From Spirochaetaceae bacterium (GTDB taxonomy: Bacteria > Spirochaetota > Spirochaetia > SZUA-6 > DRHE01): 45,464 nt of DNA. Position 1 is the stretch's first letter, and the number at the start of each line of letters is the position of its first letter. Below the pieces are notes generated by a model. The model was not told the DNA's origin. It did no database searches and was given only the letters and a program-made list of their open reading frames with translations. The stretch is from positions 4,105,443 through 4,150,906 of the forward strand of contig CP070696.1 of the NCBI GenBank assembly GCA_020353535.1, read 5' to 3'. Shown here piece after piece: positions 31,489 through 40,111 of this stretch. The translations under genes were made by a program, and so were the position numbers.

Positions 31489-33741
31489 TTACTCGGCCTT
31501 CCTGGCGGTTAGGAAAAGAACTGTAGAGTGCCAGGCCACCTCCCGGCCGGACAGTTGATCCTCACAGATCCGGCGCAGATGCTGCAGCTCGGAGGGGCTC
31601 AGGAATGCCGAGACCCGGGCCGCGTAGCTTCCGTCCTGGGGCGCAAACCAGCGCTCGATATCCTCAGGCCGTATCGTGCGGCGATCGCCGAACCGCTGGA
31701 TATCCCTTTTCATAATGCTTAAGCCTGCATTCTCGACGATCCCGCAGAAATGCTCGACCGACCAGTTTACCAGAGGATTGTCCGCATCCGTGTAGACGGC
31801 CTGTTCCGCCTTGGCTAGCTTCCCAAGGAAGGCCTCATCCTCCGTCTGCAGATCCAGCAGCGCAGAGAGTCTCATTCCTTCGGAGGGCACAACTTCGGCG
31901 AGAGACACGATCCCCTCGGATCGGAGCACCACGGCCAGAGCGGTCAGGCAGCCGGCCTTGTCCGCCTCTCGATACAGCGCATTGCGCCCCACCGCGGCGT
32001 CGAAGCGAACTTCCTCCTCCCCGCTGCGTGTCAGCAGCTCGGGAAGCTCTCCCGGATTCCCGATCAGGATCCTCGGCCGTTCCAGCTCTGAGAGGAATTG
32101 GGCTCGGCTTTGCAGAAACGATGCAGCCGATGGATCCTTGCACAGAGACCAGACGCCGCCCTCCGGGACTCGCCGCAGGGCTTCCCAGGTCAGGAGACCT
32201 TCCCCGGCACTGAGATCCAGCAGGAGATGATGCCGCGCCGGGGACATGGTGGAGAAAATCGTCTCCCGAATCATAGAAAGCTGTTCGCTCGCCCGGCTGA
32301 CCGCCCGCTCCAACCACAAGTCCCGCGCCCTGTCTCTTTTGCTGAAGGTGAGGACCTCCGCAGTACCGCGATCCACCTCCATCATGGCCTCCAGCTGGGC
32401 TTCCCTCCGCCGGAACACCTGCTCCTGGATCGCGGCTTCATAGCCCTGATCCGATGGCTGATAGAAGACCTTGCCCTGCAGGGAGTCGGGCAGGTACTGC
32501 TGCGCAACCCAGTGCTCCCGGTAGGCGTGGGGGTAGAGGTAGCCCTCGCCGTGTCCGAATCCCTCCTTGTCCCGGCTGGAATCCCTAAGGTGGTTGGGGA
32601 CCTCCCCGGCCTGCTCCCTCTCCACCACCTCCAGGGCATCGAAGAAGGCCATACTCGTGTTGGACTTGGGAGCCGTGGCCAGATAGAGTACGGCCTGAGC
32701 CAGATGGAAACGCCCCTCTGGAAGCCCTACTCTCTCGAAGGCAGCGGCCGCCGCTTGGATTACGACCAGGGCGTTGGGATCGGCCAGGCCCACATCCTCG
32801 GAGGCGAAGATCAGCATGCGCCGGAAAATGAAGCGAGGGTCCTCCCCCGCGTAGACCATGCGGGCCAGCCAGTACAGGGCTGCATCGGCATCGGAACCCC
32901 TCAGCGACTTGATGAAGGCACTGATCGTATCGAAGTGATAATCCCCCTCCTTGTCGTAGAGCACCACTCGCCTTTGAATGCTCTCCTCGGCTATCTCCAG
33001 GGTGATACGGATCGTCTCCCCCTCCGGAGGAGGAAAACGCTCGGGAGTGGTCTCCACCGCCAGCTCGATGGCGTTGAGCAGTGTGCGGGCATCCCCTCCT
33101 GAGACATCCACAAGGTGATCGAGAGCTTCCGAATCGAATTCTACCTTATAGGCACCATAGCCCCGCTCCTTGTCCCGGAGTGTCCGCTCGGCAATGGCGT
33201 ACAGATCCTCGGACCTCAGCGGTTTGAGTTGGAAAATGCGGGAACGGCTGACCAGAGCCGGGTTGACCTCGAAGAAGGGATTGAGGGTGGTGGCTCCGAT
33301 GAACACGATGGTGCCGTTTTCCACCCAGGGCAGCAGGGCGTCCTGCTGCGCCTTGTTCCAGCGGTGCACCTCGTCCACGAACAGGATCGTACGCTGGCCG
33401 TACAGCTTGCGCCGTTCTTCCGCTTCCCCGGTTCCCTGGCGAATCTCCTTGACCCCAGCCAGCACGGCATTGATGCTCAAGAATTGGCTTCGGGTTGTGT
33501 TGGCGATCACCCGGGCTAGGGTGGTCTTGCCGGTACCGGGCGGACCGTAAAAGATCAGAGAGGAGAGCTGATCCGCCTGGATCGCCCGCCGCAGCAACCG
33601 GCCGTGGCCGAGGATATGTTCCTGGCCGACGAACTCATCGAGGCTGCGCGGCCGCATCCGCGCAGCCAGGGGCTGCTCCCCCTCGCTCTGACGGGTCGCC
33701 TGATCGAACAGTTCCTCCTTCTGCGGGCGCTTGGCTTTCAA
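31489..33741 (-). CDS. rarA: RarA/MgsA-family AAA+ ATPase fused to a methyltransferase-like domain
   Basis: A TTG start at 33739-33741 is chosen because an excellent ribosome site (GAGGAGAG) lies four bases upstream. The open frame goes on to 33843, but that part has no RarA character. The product is 750 residues. Residues ~60-200 form the AAA+ domain, with Walker A GPPGTGKTT, Walker B ILFVDEVHRW and the ATTLNPFF sensor. The RarA tetramerisation region follows (LRGSDADAALYWLARMVYAGED, ASEDVGLADP, YPHAY). RarA acts at stalled replication forks. Residues ~500-745 are an added domain with a motif-I-like sequence, LLLDLSAGEGLLTWEAL, and an Asp-rich following strand, as in class I SAM-dependent methyltransferases. 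Whether it is active is unknown. Convergent with the Hdr cluster. Confidence 0.87.
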   Translation of the reverse strand: MKAKRPQKEELFDQATRQSEGEQPLAARMRPRSLDEFVGQEHILGHGRLLRRAIQADQLSSLIFYGPPGTGKTTLARVIANTTRSQFLSINAVLAGVKEIRQGTGEAEERRKLYGQRTILFVDEVHRWNKAQQDALLPWVENGTIVFIGATTLNPFFEVNPALVSRSRIFQLKPLRSEDLYAIAERTLRDKERGYGAYKVEFDSEALDHLVDVSGGDARTLLNAIELAVETTPERFPPPEGETIRITLEIAEESIQRRVVLYDKEGDYHFDTISAFIKSLRGSDADAALYWLARMVYAGEDPRFIFRRMLIFASEDVGLADPNALVVIQAAAAAFERVGLPEGRFHLAQAVLYLATAPKSNTSMAFFDALEVVEREQAGEVPNHLRDSSRDKEGFGHGEGYLYPHAYREHWVAQQYLPDSLQGKVFYQPSDQGYEAAIQEQVFRRREAQLEAMMEVDRGTAEVLTFSKRDRARDLWLERAVSRASEQLSMIRETIFSTMSPARHHLLLDLSAGEGLLTWEALRRVPEGGVWSLCKDPSAASFLQSRAQFLSELERPRILIGNPGELPELLTRSGEEEVRFDAAVGRNALYREADKAGCLTALAVVLRSEGIVSLAEVVPSEGMRLSALLDLQTEDEAFLGKLAKAEQAVYTDADNPLVNWSVEHFCGIVENAGLSIMKRDIQRFGDRRTIRPEDIERWFAPQDGSYAARVSAFLSPSELQHLRRICEDQLSGREVAWHSTVLFLTARKAE

Positions 33742-33916
33742 AATTCTCTCCTCCTCGACAGAGCCTATTCTACTACAAACGCACAAAAATATGTTATTAC
33801 GACAGACGCACGTAGTGCGGCTGGAGGACGACATCGCGACCACACGGAGCGATCGTCGATATACATTTCAACCCAAAATTGCGATATTTTTACGAAGAGA
33901 ATAAAGAGAGCTCAGT
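33742..33916. promoter_or_regulatory. Divergent intergenic region between rarA and the nitroreductase operon
   Basis: This 175-base stretch holds the rarA ribosome site at its left end and an AT-rich zone near 33870-33905 suitable for a promoter. A small perfect dyad CGCAC-GTA-GTGCG lies at 33807-33819. No gene or RNA was recognised, and specific -35/-10 boxes are not convincing. Confidence 0.3.
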
Positions 33917-34825
33917 ATGAAAATTCCTATTCCCTACAATCACTCACCCCTGGAGCTGATTCGCACCAGGACCTCGGTACGGCGATTCAACGGAGAGATC
34001 TTGGCCGGGGAACCGCGGCGGGAGCTGGAACATTGCTGTGAAGCCCTGAAACTGGGGCCCTTCGGCGGCGCCTGCCGCTTCCGGCTGGTCGACAAACGGA
34101 GCCAGGATAGTGGACACGGAGAGCGGGTAGGTGCCTATGGAACGATTTGGGGAGCCAGAACCTATCTAGCTGGTGCCGCGAAAGAAAGTGATCATGCCCT
34201 TGAGGATTTCGGCTATCTGTTCGAACTGCTCCTGCTCAAGGCGACGGATCTGGATGTCAGCAGCTGCTGGCTGGGAGGCATTTTCTCCCGCGGCCGTTTC
34301 GCCAGAGCCATTGGATTACAGGAAGGAGAAATACTTCCCGCTGTAAGTCCAATCGGCGTTCCTACCCGTTACCGTAGCATATACGATCGGGTAGTCCGTT
34401 GGGGCGCCGGCTCGAAGCATAGAAAACCCTGGGCAGAGCTTTACTTCGACGCCAGGACCGGAACGCCTCTGTCTCCGGATCGGGCGGGGCCATTCGCCAC
34501 CCCCCTGGAGATGGTCCGCCTGGCGCCCTCGGCGTCAAACCGACAGCCCTGGCGCTGCCTCACCGACGGGGAGACGATTCACTTTTATCTTCAGCGCTTC
34601 CCCGGATATCGCTCTATTAACGCGACAGACCTTCAGCGCATCGACATGGGCATAGCCATGTCCCACTTCGATCTGGCTGTGGAGATAGCAGAAATCGAGG
34701 GTCAATGGAGGGTTGTCGATCCGCCATCCATCCAGCGACCCGATGCCTGGCAAAAGGCGGAATATTTGGTAAGCTGGGTGCGGAAGCCGCGGGGTACGGC
34801 CGGCCGGGGTACGGCCGGCCGGTGA
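33917..34825 (+). CDS. Nitroreductase-family protein, TM1586 type
   Basis: The 302-residue protein resembles the putative TM-nitroreductase family. It has RTSVRRFNGEIL near the N-terminus (FMN-binding Arg and Ser-Val-Arg pattern), a middle DLDVSSCWLGGIFSRG segment, and LAPSASNRQPWR in the second half, with a final MSHFDLAVEI helix. These flavoproteins are thought to use FMN; the physiological substrate is unknown. The C-terminus ends in two copies of RGTAG created by a 15-base tandem duplication. It starts an operon with the AlaX-like gene (23 bases on) and the glucanotransferase. The ribosome site is weak. Confidence 0.82.
   Translation: MKIPIPYNHSPLELIRTRTSVRRFNGEILAGEPRRELEHCCEALKLGPFGGACRFRLVDKRSQDSGHGERVGAYGTIWGARTYLAGAAKESDHALEDFGYLFELLLLKATDLDVSSCWLGGIFSRGRFARAIGLQEGEILPAVSPIGVPTRYRSIYDRVVRWGAGSKHRKPWAELYFDARTGTPLSPDRAGPFATPLEMVRLAPSASNRQPWRCLTDGETIHFYLQRFPGYRSINATDLQRIDMGIAMSHFDLAVEIAEIEGQWRVVDPPSIQRPDAWQKAEYLVSWVRKPRGTAGRGTAGR
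34791..34820 (+). repeat. Exact 15-base tandem duplication in the nitroreductase 3' end
   Basis: GGGGTACGGCCGGCC occurs twice head to tail (34791-34805 and 34806-34820), in frame, adding five residues (RGTAG) just before the stop. It is likely a recent slippage event in a GC-rich stretch. A third partial GGCCGG follows. Confidence 0.85.
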
Positions 34826-34848
34826 ACGGCCACCCGGCGTCCTAAACC

Positions 34849-36066
34849 ATGACAGAGCAACTGTACTACACCGATCCGCGTCTCGCTGACTTCGAAGCAA
34901 GGGTGCTGCAACAGGAGCAAAATGCAGACCGCTGGGCGGTCATCCTGGACAGAACGGCCTTCTATCCCGAAGGGGGCGGTCAGCCTGCCGACCAGGGACA
35001 ACTGAACGACCTGCAGGTCATCGATGTGCAGAAGAGAGGGGAAGAGATCCTCCACTACCTTCCCGAACCTCTTCCGGGGGAAGCGGTGGTACGCGGAAGG
35101 ATAGACTGGCCGAGGCGCTTCGAGTTTATGCAGCAGCACACCGGCCAGCACATCATCTCGGCCAGTCTCATCATAGCGGCGGGCTATCCCACCATCTCGG
35201 CCTATCTCGGTGATCGCTACACCGCCGTGGAGATCGACAGCGACGCTATCCGGGAGGAGGAGATCGTGGCGGCGGAAGCCTTGGCGAACCGACGGGTGAG
35301 CCAGAATCTGCCTGTTCACATCCATTGGATCCGTCCGGAGGAGGCGGAGAACTATAACTTGCGAAAACCTCCTCCGGATGTAGAGAGACTGCGAATTGTG
35401 GAGATCAAAGGGGTTGACGCGGCTGCCTGCGCAGGAACTCATGTAGCCGCTACCGGAGAGATCGGGCTGATAAAATACGACGGGCTAGAAAAAATCCGGG
35501 GCCGGCTTCGCCTGCACTGGCTGATCGGTGAGCGGGCTTATCGGGATACCCGGGACAAGGATCGTCTGGTTGCTGCTCTAAACAGGGAGCTTACCTGCGG
35601 AACCGCAGATATTCTGGCTTCGGTTCAGGAGCTGAAAAACAAGCTCCGCGAGCGGGAGCAACGGATCTCCCAGATAGAGAAGCTGCTGGCGGAGCAGCGG
35701 GCGCAGGCCTTGCAGGATCGGGCGGAGAGCCGGGAAGGGATCCGCCTGGTGGGGGAAAGCTTCGTCTCCGAGGAACCTTCCTACGTGCAGGCGGTCTACC
35801 AGAATCTTCTCGACCATGCGAAGACGGTGGCCTGCATCCTGAACCGGAGAGAGGCGGATCTGCAGTGGTGGGTCGGCTGCAGCGAGGATCTGCATCTGTC
35901 CTGGAAGCGGATTCTGCCCCCCATCTTTGCTCTGATCGGCGGTAAGGGCGGAGGCAGGGATCGGAGCTGGCAGGGCATGGGAAGCAAACCGGAGGGGGGG
36001 CAGATTTTTCTGGATACCCTGCGAAAGGCCATCTGGGATCAACTCCTGGGGGCAAAGAATGGCTGA
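34849..36066 (+). CDS. AlaX-type alanyl-tRNA editing protein with DHHA1 domain
   Basis: The 405-residue protein starts with an AlaRS-like beta-barrel domain (RTAFYPEGGGQPADQG). The editing site has the zinc ligands of AlaX proteins: MQQHTGQHI near residue 96 and CAGTH near residue 194. A coiled-coil linker (KLREREQRISQIEKLLAEQ) leads to a DHHA1 domain ending GGKGGGRDRSWQGMG. This matches AlaX-L (type II) proteins, which hydrolyse Ser (or Gly) wrongly attached to tRNA-Ala. There is no synthetase catalytic domain. Its last eight bases overlap the glucanotransferase gene, suggesting translational coupling although the functions are unrelated. Confidence 0.9.
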   Translation: MTEQLYYTDPRLADFEARVLQQEQNADRWAVILDRTAFYPEGGGQPADQGQLNDLQVIDVQKRGEEILHYLPEPLPGEAVVRGRIDWPRRFEFMQQHTGQHIISASLIIAAGYPTISAYLGDRYTAVEIDSDAIREEEIVAAEALANRRVSQNLPVHIHWIRPEEAENYNLRKPPPDVERLRIVEIKGVDAAACAGTHVAATGEIGLIKYDGLEKIRGRLRLHWLIGERAYRDTRDKDRLVAALNRELTCGTADILASVQELKNKLREREQRISQIEKLLAEQRAQALQDRAESREGIRLVGESFVSEEPSYVQAVYQNLLDHAKTVACILNRREADLQWWVGCSEDLHLSWKRILPPIFALIGGKGGGRDRSWQGMGSKPEGGQIFLDTLRKAIWDQLLGAKNG

Positions 36067-37651
36067 AGGCGCTAAATCGATCCGAGCCTGGGCGACCCAC
36101 AGGGAGCACAACCCGCGCTGCAGCGGTATCCTGCTGCATCCGACCTCCCTGCCCGGTCCGCACGGCATCGGATCGCTGGGTCGGGAAGCCCTGGCCTTTG
36201 TGGACTTCCTGCAGGCCAGCGGACTATGCATCTGGCAGGTGCTCCCCCTGGGACCGACCGGGTATGGTGACTCGCCGTATCAGAGTTTTTCCTCCTTTGC
36301 GGGCAATCCCCTGCTCATCGACCTGGAAGATCTGGTTCAGGAGGGATTCCTGAAACCGGATCACCTGAAGGATACACCCTTGTTTCCGGAACAGCGGGTT
36401 GATTACGGCATGGTGTTCCCCTTCAAGAGGGAGCTGCTAAAAACCGCCTACACTTTCTGGAAGCGCAAGGGCACTCCCGCCACCCGAAAGGCCTTCGCAT
36501 CCTTTTGCCACAGGGCAAGCTCCTGGCTGGAAGATTTCTCTCTGTTTATGGCGCTGAAGCGTACCTTCGAGGCCAAGGGCCAGGCTGGTGCCTGGAGCGG
36601 ATGGCCCGAAGAGCTGATCCAGCGAAAAGCGGATGCCCTCAAGCACTGGCGACAGACCGCCTCCGAGGAGATCGAACAGCAGAAATTCCAGCAGTTTTTG
36701 TTCTTTCGCCAGTGGGAACGGGTGAAAGGATACGCAGCCGAACGGGGAATCCGTATCATCGGGGACCTTCCCATCTACGTGGCCTATGACAGCGCCGATG
36801 TCTGGGCCCATCAGGAGCTGTTCCACCTCGACGCAAAGGGATTGCCCACGGTGGTGGCTGGGGTCCCCCCCGACTATTTCAGTGAAACAGGACAGCTGTG
36901 GGGAAATCCCATCTACAACTGGAGGCGCCACAAGGAGAGCGGGTACGGCTGGTGGATCGAACGAGTTCGCGCCAAACTTCACCTGGTGGACATTCTGCGG
37001 ATAGATCACTTTCGCGGATTCGAGGCGTATTGGGAGGTACCCGCCGGGGAGCCGACGGCGGAGAACGGGCGCTGGGTCAAGGGACCGGCAGCTGATTTCT
37101 TTTACGCTCTAGAGCATGCCCTCAAACCCGAGCTGGGGGATCTGCCTCTAATCGCCGAAGATCTGGGCGTCATCACCCCTCCCGTAGAGAAACTTCGTGA
37201 TCGTTTCAGCTTTCCTGGAATGAAGGTTCTCCAATTCGCCTTTGACGGAGACGCGGACAACGAGTATCTTCCCCACAACTACCTTTCCAACTGCGTCGTG
37301 TACACGGGAACTCACGACAACGACACCACCCTCGGCTGGTTTCTGAGTGAGAGCGCGGCGGTCCAGGATCAGGTGCGCCGCTATCTGGGCCGGGATGGGC
37401 ATGATATCACCTGGGATCTGATTCGACTGGCCTTCTCTTCGACGGCGGACATGGCGGTGATCCCCCTCCAGGATGCCCTGAAACTCGACAACACCGCCCG
37501 AATGAACATTCCCAGCCGCAGCGTAGGAAATTGGCAGTGGCGATATTCCAAGGCGATGATCACCGAGGAGATCATCGGCAGACTCCGTGAGCTCACACAA
37601 CTGTATGGACGATCACCTCAGATCAAAGTTGCCTCTGGGCAGCCGGAATAG
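36059..37651 (+). CDS. malQ: 4-alpha-glucanotransferase (amylomaltase, GH77)
   Basis: The 530-residue protein has typical MalQ length and motifs: SGILLHPTSLPGPHGIGSLG at the start, WQVLPLGPTGYGDSPYQ, GDLPIYVAYDSADVW, and the catalytic triad regions ILRIDHFRGF (nucleophile Asp), LIAEDLGVITP (acid Glu) and GTHDNDTTLGW (third Asp). It transfers alpha-1,4-glucan chains between maltodextrins in glycogen or maltose metabolism, in the cytoplasm. The ATG at 36059 lies inside the end of the AlaX gene. The N-terminus carries about 20 extra residues before the conserved part; no better start is visible. Confidence 0.95.
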   Translation: MAEGAKSIRAWATHREHNPRCSGILLHPTSLPGPHGIGSLGREALAFVDFLQASGLCIWQVLPLGPTGYGDSPYQSFSSFAGNPLLIDLEDLVQEGFLKPDHLKDTPLFPEQRVDYGMVFPFKRELLKTAYTFWKRKGTPATRKAFASFCHRASSWLEDFSLFMALKRTFEAKGQAGAWSGWPEELIQRKADALKHWRQTASEEIEQQKFQQFLFFRQWERVKGYAAERGIRIIGDLPIYVAYDSADVWAHQELFHLDAKGLPTVVAGVPPDYFSETGQLWGNPIYNWRRHKESGYGWWIERVRAKLHLVDILRIDHFRGFEAYWEVPAGEPTAENGRWVKGPAADFFYALEHALKPELGDLPLIAEDLGVITPPVEKLRDRFSFPGMKVLQFAFDGDADNEYLPHNYLSNCVVYTGTHDNDTTLGWFLSESAAVQDQVRRYLGRDGHDITWDLIRLAFSSTADMAVIPLQDALKLDNTARMNIPSRSVGNWQWRYSKAMITEEIIGRLRELTQLYGRSPQIKVASGQPE

Positions 37652-37822
37652 TCCTCTACGGTGGCGGAGCTCCCGTCCAAGTAGCGGTCTCAAGATTCCG
37701 CACGTGAACAACCTGATCGTGCCTCTTCAACCCAGAGCGCTGGAAGTCGTCAAGTGGTATTACGCACGACAGGTCGTTTGTTTCCAAGAAGCGCATGATT
37801 CACCCATGATAAAATATAGAAA
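37652..37822 (+). other. Intergenic region, nothing definite
   Basis: The 171 bases between malQ and the broken regulator contain no convincing gene. A short frame beginning GTG near 37704 (NNLIVPLQPRALEVV) ends in an ATGA overlap with the regulator start, but it has no ribosome site and no recognisable content. AT-rich sequence near 37805-37822 (TGATAAAATATAGAAA) could supply a -10 element. Confidence 0.3.
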
Positions 37823-38996
37823 ATGAATTCTTCCTCATATCAATTTGAGCTGTATTTGCTTGGCGCTCCGCATCTCGAGCGCTCGGGGCAACCGCTGCAT
37901 CTTCCACGTCGGAAAGCGTTGGGATTGCTGGCCAATGTAGCCTTTTGCAAGGGGGAAATCGGCCGAGAGACTCTCGCCGCTCTTTTTTGGCCGAACCACG
38001 ATGACAGCCAGGCACGAGGCAGCCTACGGCGGTTGCTCTCGGAGTTGCGCCGGTTCCTGGGACCGGATCTTCTGCCAACGACGGACGATCGAGTGGGACC
38101 GCTGGAGGCGGGCAAAGTCTGGATAGACATCGAGGAGCTCCAGTCCCTGATGGCGCGCATCCGTCTCAACCAGAGACTCGGCGCGCAGCAGGCTCGAGGA
38201 GGGCTGTCGGCAGGGGTGAAGGCTGCCCAAACAAATAAAGAGTTGCTGCGGCGGGTGGTCGAGCTGTACCGAGGTGATTTCCTGGCCGGCTTCACCCTGG
38301 GTGAATGCGGGCAGTTCAGCGACTGGCAGTTCCAGCAGGGGGAGTACCTGCGCCGCGAGCTGTGTACGGCCCTATCCTGTCTGGTGCAATTGTGTGAACA
38401 AGACGCTGAGTTCACCGAAGGGATCGTTTATGGCCGCAAGCTGGTGGAGGTGGATCCCCTGAACGAGGAGGCCCACTGTCCACTACCGCCGCAGTCTGCG
38501 GATCCTCGACAGGATCGACGAGCTGTATCCCGGGCGAAGCGTCATCTCTGCCTACCGGGCTTGGGTGTACCTCTTGATGGAGCAGTACCAAACCGTCATC
38601 ACTCGGGGTGAAGCGCTGTCAGATCCGCATATCTACTATATGTTCCGCGGCTGGCTCGTCTACGCCTATGCAAAAGCCGGGCAGACGGACAAAGCCCTGC
38701 AGATGATCGCCGAAATGAAGCAAAGCTACCAAAAAAAGGACGGCTGCGCTAAGGCAGGTGATATCGCCCTGGCCTGCCACGGCGTCGGGCAGGAAGAGGA
38801 AGCTCTGCAGTGGCTGGAACAGGCCTATCAGGACCGTGACGTCTACCTCGCCCAGCTGGCCCACCGGACGCCATGGGGACAGCTGCACTGGGATCCGCGC
38901 TTTCAGGATATCCTGCGGCGCATCGGAGTTCCGGTACAGCTGGAGTACATGCGCAAGGCCCTCGAGAGAACCCCAACTACCGGTACACCACCGTAG
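37823..38996 (+). pseudogene. Broken BTAD-domain (AfsR/SARP-like) transcriptional regulator with TPR remnant
   Basis: The first frame (from ATG 37823) encodes an OmpR-like winged-helix start (YLLGAPHLERSGQPLHLPRRKALGLLA) and a bacterial transcriptional activation domain ending KLVEVDPLNEEAH near 38475. Reading then changes frame. From about 38475 the +1 frame gives VHYRRSLRILDRIDELYPG and VISAYRAWVYLLMEQY, continuing through TPR-like helices (WLVYAYAKAGQTDKALQ, EEALQWLEQAYQ) to the stop at 38996. The two pieces look like the head and tail of one longer regulator whose middle has been deleted, which also caused the frameshift. In the original frame translation runs on as junk to 38611. A programmed frameshift seems less likely because the BTAD repeat stops abruptly. 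It sits upstream of a secreted-protein gene it may once have controlled. Confidence 0.72.
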
Positions 38997-39121
38997 CCTG
39001 CGCCGCAGAAGGTCATCCGCATCGATGGTGACGATGAGAGCAACCTTCTGAACGGTTTCCCGGCTGCCGACAGGATGTGCAGCCGGTTTCACGCGACCCA
39101 CTCCATACAGTCAAGATACGC

Positions 39122-39182
39122 TTCTGAAAGCTTTTTTTAAAAAATAATATCCTGCGACGCATCTTGCGACGCTGCCTGCGAC
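39122..39182 (+). promoter_or_regulatory. Candidate promoter with three TGCGAC repeats at exact 12-base spacing
   Basis: TTCTGA (39122-39127), 17 bases, TAATAT (39145-39150) is a plausible weak promoter. Directly downstream TGCGAC occurs at 39153, 39165 and 39177, each start 12 bases after the previous; the first two units share TGCGACGC. The repeats would overlap the transcription start. Direct repeats at about one helical turn are typical of SARP/BTAD and response-regulator sites, and a broken BTAD regulator lies just upstream. The rest of the 243-base gap (38997-39239) shows no gene. Confidence 0.45.
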
Positions 39183-39239
39183 TTCCAGCGGACATCGGCC
39201 TCCTACCGTGTGAACAAGACCACGGTAAGGAGAATACCG

Positions 39240-39926
39240 ATGAAAGCAAAATTTCAACAAATCATGCTTTTTGCGGGTTTGTGTTTTTTGGCGCATCCGG
39301 ATGGCATCGTCTCGGAAGCATCAGCAAGACCCGCCGCCGGGCAACCGATAATGGAAGAGCCAGGCAAACCAGAAGAACCCGTCTGGGAGCTTCTTGAGTC
39401 CCCCTCCTTCGTACCACAACAGGAAGAATCTTTTATTCATATTGCCGGAGGATTCTTCTCCCGCTTCAACAGAAGATTTGGAGCAATCTCGCAGTGCCGG
39501 GAACTGCTGAGGCCGGATTTCGGTTCCGGCTCTGAGTATACTGAAGGAGGGACAATCAGATTCTCCCTTAAGTCACTGGGCTACCGTTCCTCTATGGTTT
39601 ATCTCCCCGCCGGTTCGATCGAACTGTGTACTGTAGATGGTGATACCCGGAGCTTTAGCATGGGCGTTCTGGATTATGTCCAGATAGCGGGCCGCGATCT
39701 GCCCTGCTACCGCTTGTCTGCGACCGACGAATTGGACATCTCCTGCACAGCGGTCCTTGTCTGCGCTGCGATCGGAACCGAGATGCCTTTGCTGATCGGC
39801 ACCCTGTATATTGTCTCCAATTCAGGTGACGACATCAAAAGCTATAAGGTCCAGATCGTAGGCAGGAACAGCGTTGAAGCGGAACGCCATCTTTTAAAGG
39901 TTGTCGAGGCAGTCTCGCATTTCTAG
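39240..39926 (+). CDS. Secreted protein of unknown function
   Basis: The ATG at 39240 is chosen over an in-frame upstream start at 39210 because TAAGGAG (39226-39232) precedes it. The 228-residue product has a signal-like N-terminus (MKAKFQQIMLFAGLCFLAHP, then GIVSEASA as a possible cut site). A Pro/Glu-rich linker follows (EEPGKPEEPVWELL), then a mixed alpha-beta domain with ESFIHIAGGFFSRFNRRFGA, IRFSLKSLGYRSSMVYLPAGSIELC and LDISCTAVLVCAAIG. I do not recognise the family. Five cysteines in the mature part could form disulfides if it is exported to the periplasm. It stands alone between a decayed regulator and the HD-like gene. Confidence 0.65.
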   Translation: MKAKFQQIMLFAGLCFLAHPDGIVSEASARPAAGQPIMEEPGKPEEPVWELLESPSFVPQQEESFIHIAGGFFSRFNRRFGAISQCRELLRPDFGSGSEYTEGGTIRFSLKSLGYRSSMVYLPAGSIELCTVDGDTRSFSMGVLDYVQIAGRDLPCYRLSATDELDISCTAVLVCAAIGTEMPLLIGTLYIVSNSGDDIKSYKVQIVGRNSVEAERHLLKVVEAVSHF

Positions 39927-40061
39927 GATCCTCTTCTCCCGCAGAGTCTCGATCACGGTATTCAATTATGTTATCGTACTCCCACCAGTGGCAAACTCCG
40001 AAGTCCGCCGCGAACGGAGCTTGGCCACTCTCAGGAAGCGCTTGAAAAAAAACAAGGGTCT

Positions 40062-40077
40062 CTTGACCCAGGTCAAG
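40062..40077. promoter_or_regulatory. 7-bp palindrome upstream of the zinc-ribbon/HD-like gene
   Basis: CTTGACC (40062-40068) and GGTCAAG (40071-40077) form a near-perfect dyad with a CA centre, about 35 bases before the ATG at 40112. The left arm includes a TTGACC element that could serve as a -35 box, with AT-rich sequence (TTATATTTTAG) close to the start codon. It is a reasonable repressor-site candidate. The remainder of 39927-40111 shows no gene. Confidence 0.45.
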
Positions 40078-40111
40078 GAAAAAACTTTAGCGAATTGCTT
40101 ATATTTTAGTC

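Noticed and set aside
37587..37826. 79-codon frame between malQ and the regulator remnant
   Set aside because: No ribosome site, half overlaps malQ, no recognisable content.
37823..38996. Two independent genes, one BTAD and one TPR
   Set aside because: The TPR-like part extends upstream in its own frame to the point where the BTAD part fails and has no good start of its own.
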